The notes beneath the pieces were generated by a model that was given only the letters and a program-made list of their open reading frames with translations, was not told the DNA's origin and ran no database searches. A DNA stretch of 64,000 nucleotides, from the NCBI GenBank assembly GCA_963719285.1, contig CAVRBO010000001.1, forward strand, positions 1,364,001-1,428,000, given 5' to 3'. The stretch comes from C-114 sp963719285. Lineage in GTDB: Bacteria; Chloroflexota; Limnocylindria; Limnocylindrales; CSP1-4. Shown here piece after piece: positions 44,030 to 51,953 of the stretch (positions within the stretch are counted from its first letter, which is position 1; each line of letters opens with the position of its first letter). The translations under genes and the position numbers were made by a program.

Positions 44030-45549
44030 CAGGCGGGCACATCCTGGGCGGGCGTCGCGGCGCCGGGCGTGCGACCCGCGGGCGCCGGTGCGTTCGCGTC
44101 CGCCCCGCCCGGTGGGCCGGCGGCTGCCGCCCGGGCGACCCGCGCCGCGGTCGCGAACGCGACGGCTTCGGCCAGGCTGGTTCCGAACGGCGCCCGGAAC
44201 ACGCCGGCCTCGGTCACGATGCCGGTGATGAGGTCGCTCGGCGTCACGTCGAAGGCCGGGTTGATGGCCGGCGTTCCCGGCGGAGCGATGGCCAGGCCGC
44301 GGATCGCCGTGACCTCGGCGCCGTCACGCTGCTCGATCATGATCCCCGCCCCGTCGGGGGTCTCCGGGTCGACGCTGGCCAGCGGAGCGCAGACGTAGAA
44401 CGGGATCCCGTGCCGGCGCGCCATGACCGCCAACGGGTACGTCCCGATCTTGTTCGCCGTGTCGCCGTTCGCGGCGATCCGGTCGGCCCCCACGAGGACC
44501 GCGTCGACCGAGTACTTCGTGAAGATCCAGGCGGCAGCGGAATCGGCGATGAGTGTGTGGCCCACGCCGGCCTGGGCGAGCTCCCACGCGGTGAGTCGCG
44601 CGCCCTGGAGATAGGGCCGGGTCTCGTCGACGAACACGTGGACCTCGCGTCCCTGGTGGACGGCCACCTGGACCACCCCCAGCGCGGTCCCGAACTGGCC
44701 GCACGCGAGCGGCCCGGTATTGCAATGGGTCAGGATCTGGAGCGGCCGCCCCTCCGGCGTCGGCAACTCGGCCAGGCCCAGGGTCGCCAGGCGCTCGTGG
44801 TCCTCGGCCGCCTCGCGGACGATCTCCTCGGCCTCATGCCGGATCGCGTCGGCGATCTCCTGCCCTTCGGCGTCGACATCGCCCACGGCATCCATCGCGG
44901 CGAGGCACCGGTCGACCGCCCAGCGCACGTTCACGGCCGTGGGCCGCGCATTGATGAGAGCCGTGCCCGAGCCACGGATCGCGGCCCGTCGGACGAACGG
45001 CGTCGAGGCGACCATCTTGTGGGCCGTCAGCGACAGCCCGACCGCGGCTGCCTGGCCCATCGCCGGAGCGCCCCGGACGACCATCTCGCGGATCGCCCAG
45101 GCCACCTCTCCGGCGGTCTCGCAGCGCATCTCGACGAGTTCGCCGGGCAGCCGCCGCTGGTCGACGAGGAAGATCGCGTCATCGGTCCACCGGAAGGCGG
45201 TCCGGAACCCGGCCGCCGCGCCCGCTGCCGGGCCGGCGACGTCCGGCGATGCCCCGAGGCCCAGGACATCCGTGCCGCCCCCGCCGAGGATCGAGGTCGC
45301 GGCCTCCATGGACGAGCGCTGGAACGCGCCGGCCATGCCCACGACCGTGGCCGCGCTGTGGACGACCTCGCCCGCGAACTGGCGGAAGAACCGGCGGCGG
45401 TCCACCTGGGCCGACGACAGGGCGGCGGCGTCAACGGACCCGCTCGGCGCGTCGCCGACCCCCGTCGAGGTGGCTTCAGGCTCGGCGGTGGTCTGGGTCG
45501 GGCGGGGGTCCGGGCCGGCGGCCGGGTCGTCGGATGAACGGTCGGTCAA
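44029..45549 (-). CDS. mtnA: S-methyl-5-thioribose-1-phosphate isomerase with N-terminal extension
   Basis: 506 residues; the MtnA core starts near 116 (AFRWTDDAIFLVDQRRLP) and shows VRGAPAMGQAAAVGLSL, LTHCNTGPLACGQFGTALG (active-site Cys), FVDETRPYLQGARLTAWEL and VGADRIAANGDTANKIGTYPLAVMARRHGIPFYV (catalytic Asp). It isomerises MTR-1-P to MTRu-1-P in methionine salvage. Unlike usual 340-370-aa MtnA it has about 115 extra N-terminal residues including DRRRFFRQFAGEVV followed by an Ala/Gly hydrophobic run, and an Ala/Pro tail. TTG start at 45549 with GAGG 6 nt upstream. Confidence 0.9.
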   Translation of the reverse strand: MTDRSSDDPAAGPDPRPTQTTAEPEATSTGVGDAPSGSVDAAALSSAQVDRRRFFRQFAGEVVHSAATVVGMAGAFQRSSMEAATSILGGGGTDVLGLGASPDVAGPAAGAAAGFRTAFRWTDDAIFLVDQRRLPGELVEMRCETAGEVAWAIREMVVRGAPAMGQAAAVGLSLTAHKMVASTPFVRRAAIRGSGTALINARPTAVNVRWAVDRCLAAMDAVGDVDAEGQEIADAIRHEAEEIVREAAEDHERLATLGLAELPTPEGRPLQILTHCNTGPLACGQFGTALGVVQVAVHQGREVHVFVDETRPYLQGARLTAWELAQAGVGHTLIADSAAAWIFTKYSVDAVLVGADRIAANGDTANKIGTYPLAVMARRHGIPFYVCAPLASVDPETPDGAGIMIEQRDGAEVTAIRGLAIAPPGTPAINPAFDVTPSDLITGIVTEAGVFRAPFGTSLAEAVAFATAARVARAAAAGPPGGADANAPAPAGRTPGAATPAQDVPA

Positions 45550-45618
45550 CGGGGTCCTCTGGGAGGCTGGACGCGGGAGGATGCGTCGACCGCGCCGCGG
45601 GCGCGCGCCGGCAGCGGC

Positions 45619-46140
45619 TCAGTAACGGATGACGCTCGTGACGCGGCGGCCCTTGAGACGCTCGCGGCCCTTGAGGAAGTCGAGTTCGACGAGGAAGGCC
45701 AGGCCCACGACCTCGCCACCGAGACGCTCGACGAGGTCGATCGTGCCACCGACGGTGCCGCCGGTCGCCAGCAGGTCATCGACGACGAGGACGCGCTGGC
45801 CGGTCTTCACCGCGTCGCGGTGGATCTCGAGCGTGTTCGACCCGTATTCGAGGGCGTATTCGACCGTCAACGTCTCGGCCGGCAGCTTGCCGAGCTTGCG
45901 TACGGGCACGAAGCCCGCCCCGAGCTGGTAGGCGAGCGGCGCGCTGAAGATGAAACCCCGCGATTCCATCCCGACGACGATGTCGACCTGCTCGCCCTCG
46001 TAGGGCGCGCGCATGAGGTCGATGGCGTCCTTGAACGCCGCGGCGTCCTTCAGGACGGTCGTGATGTCGTAGAACAGGATGCCCGGTTTCGGGAAGTCCG
46101 GGATCTCACGGATCTTGGAGCGCAGGTCCTCGGCGGACAT
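45619..46140 (-). CDS. apt: adenine phosphoribosyltransferase
   Basis: 173 residues, standard length. KIREIPDFPKPGILFYDITTVLKD opens the protein; FVPVRKLGKLPAETLTVEYALEYGSNTLEIH and the PRPP loop VLVVDDLLATGGTVGGTIDLV are diagnostic. It salvages adenine (for instance from methylthioadenosine) to AMP, fitting the neighbouring mtnA and ahcY. GGAGG precedes the ATG, with a TAGACT about 60 nt upstream as a candidate leadered promoter. It ends 70 bp before mtnA. Confidence 0.95.
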   Translation of the reverse strand: MSAEDLRSKIREIPDFPKPGILFYDITTVLKDAAAFKDAIDLMRAPYEGEQVDIVVGMESRGFIFSAPLAYQLGAGFVPVRKLGKLPAETLTVEYALEYGSNTLEIHRDAVKTGQRVLVVDDLLATGGTVGGTIDLVERLGGEVVGLAFLVELDFLKGRERLKGRRVTSVIRY

Positions 46141-46272
46141 CGGTCGGTGATCCTCCGAAGGGTCGATCCGTTTCGGTTGAACGGTCAGGGCATGCGAAGT
46201 CTACCGCAGGCTTCCCGCCCGCCGGCGCGACGCGGTGCGGTCGTGCCACGGCCGTGGCTGCCCACCGTGCCG

Positions 46273-47730
46273 TCAGGCGATCGCGCCCTCTGGCGCCGGC
46301 GCGGGGACCTCCGCACGCCTGGCACCGGGGAGGCGCGCGGCCAACAGGACACCTCCGGCCGCCGCCACGACCGCGATCGTGAACGTGATGGCCAGCGACG
46401 TCCCCTGGGGCACCCCGCCGCGGACGCCGGCGGCGAGGATCCCGCCACCGACGCCGGTCCCGAGGGACGTGCCCAGGATGTCCGACAGCTGGAGCGCCGA
46501 GGTCGCGGCGCCCTGCCCGTGCGCCGGCGCCTCGCGCAGCGTCACCAGGGACAGCGGAGCGTAGAGCAGGCCCATGCCCAGGCCGGCGACCGCCCAGGTC
46601 GGGATGCCGACGAGAAGGACAGGCACGTCGGGGATCAGGACGAGACCGAAGCTCGCCACGCCGACCATCACGATGGCGAAGCCCGCGCCCACGAACCGCC
46701 GCGCACCCCACATGTCGAACCGGCGTGCCTGGAGCCACGATCCGGCGGTCCACGCGAGCGTCGCCGCCGTCAGCACGATGCCGGCGGCCGCGGGCGCCAG
46801 TCCGCGCCAGTCCTGGAGCGCGAGCGGCACGTAGGCGTCGGCGGCGAAGAACGCGGCGGTGGCGACGCCGCGCAGGAGGATGGCCGCCGGGAGCCCCGGC
46901 GCCGCACGCAGCGTGCCGACCGGGGTCAGACGCCGGAACGCCGGGACGACGAGCACGAGGCCGGTCGCGATGAGGAGCGCCGCCAGTGGCGGCGATTCCG
47001 TCGTCAGCCCTCCGACGACGAGGGCCGCGCCCAGGGCGAGGATGAGCGCCAGCGGGAGCCGCCGGCGGCGGGCGTCGTGAGCCGCCTGCTCGGCGGCGGC
47101 CGTGCCGACGGTCGCGCCGGGGACCGCGACGAGGCTGCGCAGGGTCATCGCCCCGGCAAGCAGGACGAGCGGCAGGAGCCCGAGGAAGACCGCCCGCCAG
47201 CCGAGCATCTGGGTGATCCCGCCGGCCAGGGCCGGGCCGATGACGCCCGGCAGCACCCACGCGGTGGAGAGCGTCGCGAACATCTGGGGCCGGAGTCGCT
47301 CCGGCAGCGACCGGCCGATCGCCACATACGCCGTGGGTGGGATCGCCCCCGCCCCGAGGCCCTGGAGGAACCGGCCGGCGACGAGCACGCCCATCGTCGG
47401 AGCGACACCGCAGATGATGAGACCGATGGCGAACAGGACGAGTCCACCGACGAACGGTCGGGCGAGCCCCGTCCGGTCGATCAGGCCGCCGGCCACGACG
47501 ATGCCCACGAGGTCGCCGAGGAAGAACGCGGAGAACGCCCAGCCATAGAACTCCAGGCCATGGAGTTCCACGGACACCGCCGGCATGACGGTCCCGACCG
47601 CCAGCGCCTCGAAGGCGAGGAGCGTGATCGTGAAGACCATCCCGAGGCTCAGCGCCCGCCGCTTCGGGGACCACAGGCCGTCCTTCACGGGCGCGCCGGT
47701 ATCGAGCGCGGATGAGGGTTGCTGGGCCAT
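46273..47730 (-). CDS. MFS transporter (drug exporter-like)
   Basis: 485 residues with 12-14 hydrophobic helices. FEALAVGTVMPAVSVELHG and AFFLGDLVGIVVAGGLIDRTGLARPF are the N-terminal helix and motif A region; VAGRFLQGLGAGAIPPTAYVAIGRSLPE resembles motif B of DHA-type exporters. The C-terminal half holds GLGMGLLYAPLSLVTLREAP. Substrate unknown; probably exports small amphiphiles. TACCCT ends 7 nt before the ATG, suggesting a leaderless transcript. Confidence 0.88.
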   Translation of the reverse strand: MAQQPSSALDTGAPVKDGLWSPKRRALSLGMVFTITLLAFEALAVGTVMPAVSVELHGLEFYGWAFSAFFLGDLVGIVVAGGLIDRTGLARPFVGGLVLFAIGLIICGVAPTMGVLVAGRFLQGLGAGAIPPTAYVAIGRSLPERLRPQMFATLSTAWVLPGVIGPALAGGITQMLGWRAVFLGLLPLVLLAGAMTLRSLVAVPGATVGTAAAEQAAHDARRRRLPLALILALGAALVVGGLTTESPPLAALLIATGLVLVVPAFRRLTPVGTLRAAPGLPAAILLRGVATAAFFAADAYVPLALQDWRGLAPAAAGIVLTAATLAWTAGSWLQARRFDMWGARRFVGAGFAIVMVGVASFGLVLIPDVPVLLVGIPTWAVAGLGMGLLYAPLSLVTLREAPAHGQGAATSALQLSDILGTSLGTGVGGGILAAGVRGGVPQGTSLAITFTIAVVAAAGGVLLAARLPGARRAEVPAPAPEGAIA

Positions 47731-47737
47731 GCGCGGA

Positions 47738-47743
47738 AGGGTA
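47738..47743 (-). promoter_or_regulatory. -10 box of the MFS gene (leaderless type)
   Basis: TACCCT on the minus strand, 7 nt before the ATG at 47730. Confidence 0.4.
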
Positions 47744-47799
47744 CCGCCGGTCCACTCGATCGGCAGGCGCGACCCTCCGCGGACTCCCCGTCACGCGGC

Positions 47800-47805
47800 T
47801 AGACT
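47800..47805 (+). promoter_or_regulatory. -10 box of the 360-aa lipoprotein gene (leaderless type)
   Basis: TAGACT 7 nt before the TTG at 47813. Leaderless initiation on TTG is less usual than on ATG, so this site is less certain than the others. Confidence 0.4.
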
Positions 47806-47812
47806 CGGGTGG

Positions 47813-48895
47813 TTGAAGACCGTCCGCCTCCGCATGCTGGCCATGACCGCCACCGTCCTCGTCGCGACCGGCTGCGTCGCGCGCGGCCCGGAGCCGTCGG
47901 CCGCCTTCCCCGACGTCCCAGTGCCGCCGGACAGCGTGCCGTTCGAGGCCGCCCCGCTCGACGGGATCGCGTGGCTGCCGGACGGAACGATCGTCTTCGG
48001 GTACCGGTCAGAGGCGAACGACGCCACGATGGGGACGCATCTGTGGAGCATCCAGCCGGACGGCTCCGCCGCCGGTCCGCTGGCGCTCGACCCCGGCGTG
48101 GCATGCACGCGCACGGAGACGCTTGCGCCCCTGACGCTGGCGAGCGGCGAGCTGGCCTATCAGCTCCGCTGCGCTCCGGGCGCCAAGGGTCCGTCCACGT
48201 ATCGGACCGGCTTCTCCGGCGTCGATGCCGCCGGGCGCTCGACCACGTTGATGCCGCCGACCGACCTCCCGTTCATCGCTCGCCAGGCGGCGTGGTCGGC
48301 GGACGGGACCCGGGGCCTCATCGGCGGCGGAAGCGTCACCTGCGAGGGGGTCGCGCTCGTGGACCGGACCGGGATCCACCCGTGGAGCATGCGTCTCGGG
48401 TCGGGGACCTCGAGCTTCGACCTCGCGGACTTCCTGACGCCGTCGGAGGACTGCACCGGGACCGGCAACGCGGACCTGCCGGCCTGGTCGCGCGACGGCA
48501 CGCATGTCGCCTTCCTGGCATCCACGGCGGCGGTCGGCCTGAGCGGCCCGGCGCGCGGGGATGCGGCCTGGAGCGTGTACACCGTTGACGGGAACCTCGC
48601 CGGTCCCGCCGCGACGCTGCTCGACGGCATCACGGATCCGGCCGCCCTCCGATGGTCGCCGGACGGGCGGTGGCTGACGATGGCCGGGTCGGTCGACGGT
48701 TCCGAGGGAGTGTGGCTCATCGAGTCGGCGTCCGGACGGGCCATCCGGATCTCCAACTACCCGTTCTGGCTCGACCTCGCCTGGTCGTGGGACGGTGCGC
48801 GGATCGTCGGCCTCCGTGACGAGACGACGTTGGGGGGCGCCAGGGCGGCCGAGATCGTCATTCGCGACGTATCGAGCATCGTCCACCCGAACTAG
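47813..48895 (+). CDS. lipoprotein with beta-propeller (TolB/WD40-like) repeats
   Basis: 360 residues if started at TTG 47813, which supplies the basic n-region KTVRLR before the signal helix; the next ATG (47834) would drop it. Lipobox TVLVATGCVA (Cys near 21). Repeats such as LDGIAWLPDGTIVFGYRS, RQAAWSADGTRGLIGGGS, LPAWSRDGTHVAFLAS, ALRWSPDGRWLTMAG and LAWSWDGARIVGLRD have the W-S-x-D-G blade signature of TolB-like propellers. Probably surface-exposed. Function unknown. Confidence 0.78.
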   Translation: MKTVRLRMLAMTATVLVATGCVARGPEPSAAFPDVPVPPDSVPFEAAPLDGIAWLPDGTIVFGYRSEANDATMGTHLWSIQPDGSAAGPLALDPGVACTRTETLAPLTLASGELAYQLRCAPGAKGPSTYRTGFSGVDAAGRSTTLMPPTDLPFIARQAAWSADGTRGLIGGGSVTCEGVALVDRTGIHPWSMRLGSGTSSFDLADFLTPSEDCTGTGNADLPAWSRDGTHVAFLASTAAVGLSGPARGDAAWSVYTVDGNLAGPAATLLDGITDPAALRWSPDGRWLTMAGSVDGSEGVWLIESASGRAIRISNYPFWLDLAWSWDGARIVGLRDETTLGGARAAEIVIRDVSSIVHPN

Positions 48896-48921
48896 GCCGG
48901 CCAGGGCAGGACGCGAGGACC

Positions 48922-49875
48922 CTACGTCCCCTTCAGACGCTCCACGACCGGGGCCAGCTCGTCGATCCCGCCGACCATGAACGAGCTGATCCCGACGCGC
49001 TCCCGGAGCATCCGGAACTTCTCGACGAGCCCGTCGACCGAGCCGATGAAGACGTGCGGCGAGTCGAGCACCTCCCGCTCGGTGATCTCGATGCCGCTCG
49101 CGGCGCGAAGCCTCCCGGCGACCTCGCGCGCCTCCGCCAGGGCGTGGTCGGTGATGAGGACCGGCGCGAACCCGGTCGGATAGCAGTTGATCTCCAGTCT
49201 CTCGAAGCGCTCGCCGGCGGCCTCACGGACCCAGGCCACCTTCTCCTCGGCGGCCGCCAGCGTCAGGCTCCGCGGGTCCGGCCGCGGGCTGTCCCCGGGC
49301 ATGATCCGGGGGGCCAGTCCCACGATGTCGGCCTCGCGCGCCGCGAGCGTCAGGGTCCGTCGACCGCCACCGCCGATGAACAGCGGCGGATGGGGGCGCT
49401 GGACGGGCTTCGGGTACCCATCGAAGTCGGTGATCGTGTAGTGCCGACCGACGAAGCTGAACGGCCCCGGCCCGAACGCACCCTTGAGGATCGCGATCGC
49501 CTCGGCGAGTCGCGCGGATCGCACGCCGACCGGGTCGAACGGCAGTCCGATCGCCCGATATTCGGGCGCGTTCCAGCCTCCGCCGATGCCGATCTCGAGC
49601 CGTCCGCCGGACAGGACGTCGAGACTCGCCAGGTCCTGGGCCAGCACGGCCGGATGGCGCAGGTCGTTGTTGATGACGAACGTGCCGACGCGCAGCCGCT
49701 CGGTCGCCGCGGCGACGGTCGCCATGTACGGGATGGGAGCCAGCTGTTCGAGCAGATGGTCCGGGATGACGAGGACGTCGATGCCCATCGCCTCCGCCCG
49801 GCGGGCATCGGCCGCAAGGGCCTTCCCGTCCGCGATCGAGGCCGCGTCGGCGAGGAACCGGAACGGTCGCGTCAA
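48922..49875 (-). CDS. luciferase-like (LLM class) F420-dependent oxidoreductase, second of pair
   Basis: 317 residues from a TTG at 49875 that overlaps the stop of the upstream gene once its frameshift is corrected. FRFLADAASIADGKALAADARR is the usual opening; IDVLVIPDHLLEQLAPIPYMATVAAATERLRVGTFVINNDLRHPAVLAQDLASLDVLSGGRLEIGIGGGWN is a classic bacterial luciferase/F420 pattern, and PHPPLFIGGGGRRTLTLAAREADIVG follows. Such enzymes use F420 or FMN; the substrate is unknown. Fused in the raw reading frame to its paralogue only because of an extra base at 49913/49914. Confidence 0.85.
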   Translation of the reverse strand: MTRPFRFLADAASIADGKALAADARRAEAMGIDVLVIPDHLLEQLAPIPYMATVAAATERLRVGTFVINNDLRHPAVLAQDLASLDVLSGGRLEIGIGGGWNAPEYRAIGLPFDPVGVRSARLAEAIAILKGAFGPGPFSFVGRHYTITDFDGYPKPVQRPHPPLFIGGGGRRTLTLAAREADIVGLAPRIMPGDSPRPDPRSLTLAAAEEKVAWVREAAGERFERLEINCYPTGFAPVLITDHALAEAREVAGRLRAASGIEITEREVLDSPHVFIGSVDGLVEKFRMLRERVGISSFMVGGIDELAPVVERLKGT

Positions 49876-50814
49876 CTGACGAGGCGCAGGAGCTCTCCGG
49901 CGAGACCGATCGAATTCGACAGTCGGCAGGACCGGGTTGTTGAACGTGAATCCGGTGAAGCCAGCCTCGATGTACGGGCGCAGGCCCTCGGCCGCCTGTT
50001 CGGGCGTGCCCGGCGTGACGTTGGCCCGCCGCTCGGCCGGGATCGTGGCGAGCACCCGCTCGGCGTCGCGAGCGTTCGCGGCCAGCAGGACGGGCGTCGC
50101 CATCGTCCGCTGGATCGTGGCCGGATCGCGTCCGATGGCCGCGCAATGGCGCTCCAGGACCTCGGTCTTGTGGCGGAGCATCTCCAGTCCGAGGGGGAAC
50201 CAGTGGGTGATGTCGGCATGCTGCGCGGCGATCTTGAGCGTCCGCTGTTCGCCCCCGCCGCCCACGAGGATCTTCGGCCCGCCCGGCTGGATCGGCCGGG
50301 GCACGTTGAGTGCACGATCGATCCGGTAGAAGCGCCCGGTGAAGCTCGGGCGGTCCTGGGTGAACATCGCCCGGGCGATCGTCAAGGCCTCGTCGAGGCG
50401 GTCCATCCGCTCACCGATCGGCGGGAAGTCGACGCCGTAGCCCGCGTGCTCGTCCTCGTTCCAGGCCGCTCCCATGCCCAGGATCGCCCGACCGCCGGAG
50501 ATGACGTCCAGGGTGGTGACCGTCTTGGCGAGGATCGCCGGGTTCCGGTAGGTCACGCCGCTGACCAGCGTGCCCAGGCGGACGGTCTTCGTCTCGCGCG
50601 CGATCGCGGCCAGGGTGGCGTACGCCTCGAGCATCGGATCGGTATCCGGGCCGACGCCCCTGATCTGGTAGAAGTGGTCCATCACGGTGACGAGGTCGAA
50701 GCCGGCCGACTCGGCCGTCTGGGCGAGCTCGACGACGCGGTCGAACAGCCGCTCCGGCGGGACATCGGGAAACGTGAAGTTCGTCATGTGGTAGCCGAAG
50801 AACAGCTTGCTCAT
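49872..50814 (-). CDS. luciferase-like (LLM class) F420-dependent oxidoreductase, first of pair, +1 frameshift near its end
   Basis: From ATG 50814 (MSKLFFGYHMTNFTFPDVPP): ERLFDRVVELAQTAESAGFDLVTVMDHFYQI, VRLGTLVSGVTYRNPAILAKTVTTLDVISGGRAILGMGAAWN and PKILVGGGGEQRTLKIAAQHAD mark the LLM family. It then reads FTFNNPVLPTVE and loses frame. Deleting one base at 49913/49914 restores SIGLAGELLRLVS and a TGA at 49872, giving a protein of about 313 aa. TACCCT (50821-50826) lies 6 nt before the ATG, a leaderless-type promoter. Confidence 0.85.
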
Positions 50815-50820
50815 GGCGTC

Positions 50821-50826
50821 AGGGTA
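50821..50826 (-). promoter_or_regulatory. -10 box of the first luciferase-like gene (leaderless type)
   Basis: TACCCT on the minus strand, 6 nt before the ATG at 50814. A GGAACC lies 17 nt further upstream and could be a -35 element. Confidence 0.45.
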
Positions 50827-51019
50827 TCCGCCTCGGGCGAGATGGTTCCCACGGCGCCCGTGGGGCGCAGGTCTCCTGGTACGGCGGTCGATGGATGCGG
50901 TCGCCGACCCTCCAGGATGGCCGGCTCCGCAGCCGGCGACGTGCGGCGCGACGAGGAGCGCGACCGTGACAGCCAGGATCCGACCGCGAACTCCCCCGCC
51001 CACGATCACATCACGGTGG

Positions 51020-51862
51020 CTAGTAGCTCCGGTCGACCGCGGCGCGGGCGACCTTCACCGCGATACTGCCGCCGGGGACGAGGAGCCCGATCGTATCGGC
51101 GCCGATGTCGAACAGCGCGTCGCGGCTGATGAGCTTGGTCATGTGCGACGTCAGCGAGGCCGCCTGGCGGACCTGGCCGGTGATCGCGTCGATCTCGAGC
51201 ACGCCGGACTTGTCCTTCGGGACCCAGTGGAACTCGAAGGCCCAGATCGGGCGGTAGTACAGGTCGCTCGCGTCGAGCGTGAGCACCTCCTCCAGGACCG
51301 CATCGGCCTGGACCGGCTTGAGCATCCGGCCGAGGAGCTGGCGGACGACGAACGAGGCGCGATGCTCGGGCGCGAGGACGATCGTCCCGTCGGTGGCCAG
51401 GGCGGCCGGAGCGTCGACCAGCTCCGTCGGTCCGGTCCGGATCGCGGCGCCGTCCGGGGACGGCTGGCCGGTCAGGGCGTCGACGAACAGCTCGTCCTGG
51501 ATGTCCTCACGGCAGTGCTCCCGGACCTCGATCCTGAAGCCACGGCCGGCCTTGCCGTCAACGACGTCGTAGCTCGCTCCGCCGAACTCGACCGAGCGGA
51601 CCTCGGGACCGCTGGGCGGCACCGAGTACTCGCGGGTGCGGTCGTACACGTAGCGGGCACGCCCGGCGACGTGCCAGAACGGCTCCACCCGGCGCTGGCT
51701 GGCGAGCAGGGTGATGTCGTCGGCCTTGGGGCGCTGGAGCAGGCCGCCGATGCCGCTCGAGATCGCGGTGGCACGACGGTCCATCGCCCGCAGCCGGACT
51801 TCCTCGGCCGACAGCGCGTCCTTCAGCGCGAAGATGCGCTGAGGCGCCAGTTCGATGTCCAC
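51020..51862 (-). CDS. hypothetical protein
   Basis: 280 residues from GTG 51862 (VDIELAPQRIF), preceded by AGAGGAG; an ORF opening at 51931 adds Arg-rich residues. No signal peptide or membrane helix. Features include LRAMDRRATAISSGIGGLLQRP, EPFWHVAGRARYVYDRTREY, LYYRPIWAFEFHWVPKDKSGVLEIDAITGQVRQA and a C-terminal hydrophobic stretch (DALFDIGADTIGLLVPGGSIAVKV). The segment from LYYRPIWAFEF recalls a PepSY-like beta sheet but is not enough for an assignment. Confidence 0.65.
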   Translation of the reverse strand: MDIELAPQRIFALKDALSAEEVRLRAMDRRATAISSGIGGLLQRPKADDITLLASQRRVEPFWHVAGRARYVYDRTREYSVPPSGPEVRSVEFGGASYDVVDGKAGRGFRIEVREHCREDIQDELFVDALTGQPSPDGAAIRTGPTELVDAPAALATDGTIVLAPEHRASFVVRQLLGRMLKPVQADAVLEEVLTLDASDLYYRPIWAFEFHWVPKDKSGVLEIDAITGQVRQAASLTSHMTKLISRDALFDIGADTIGLLVPGGSIAVKVARAAVDRSY

Positions 51863-51953
51863 CGCGCGCTCCTCTTGCTCACGTCCGCGATCCGGCCGAC
51901 CGCGCCGCCATGGGCGGCTATCTTGCGCCACCGAGCGGTGTCCGTGGAGTCCG

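Noticed and set aside
50815..51009. In-frame extension of the first luciferase-like gene with a lipoprotein-like signal (LLVAPHVAGCGAG)
   Set aside because: A leaderless -10 lies right before the ATG at 50814, and the ATG begins the normal family sequence; the extension looks like chance or a vestige.
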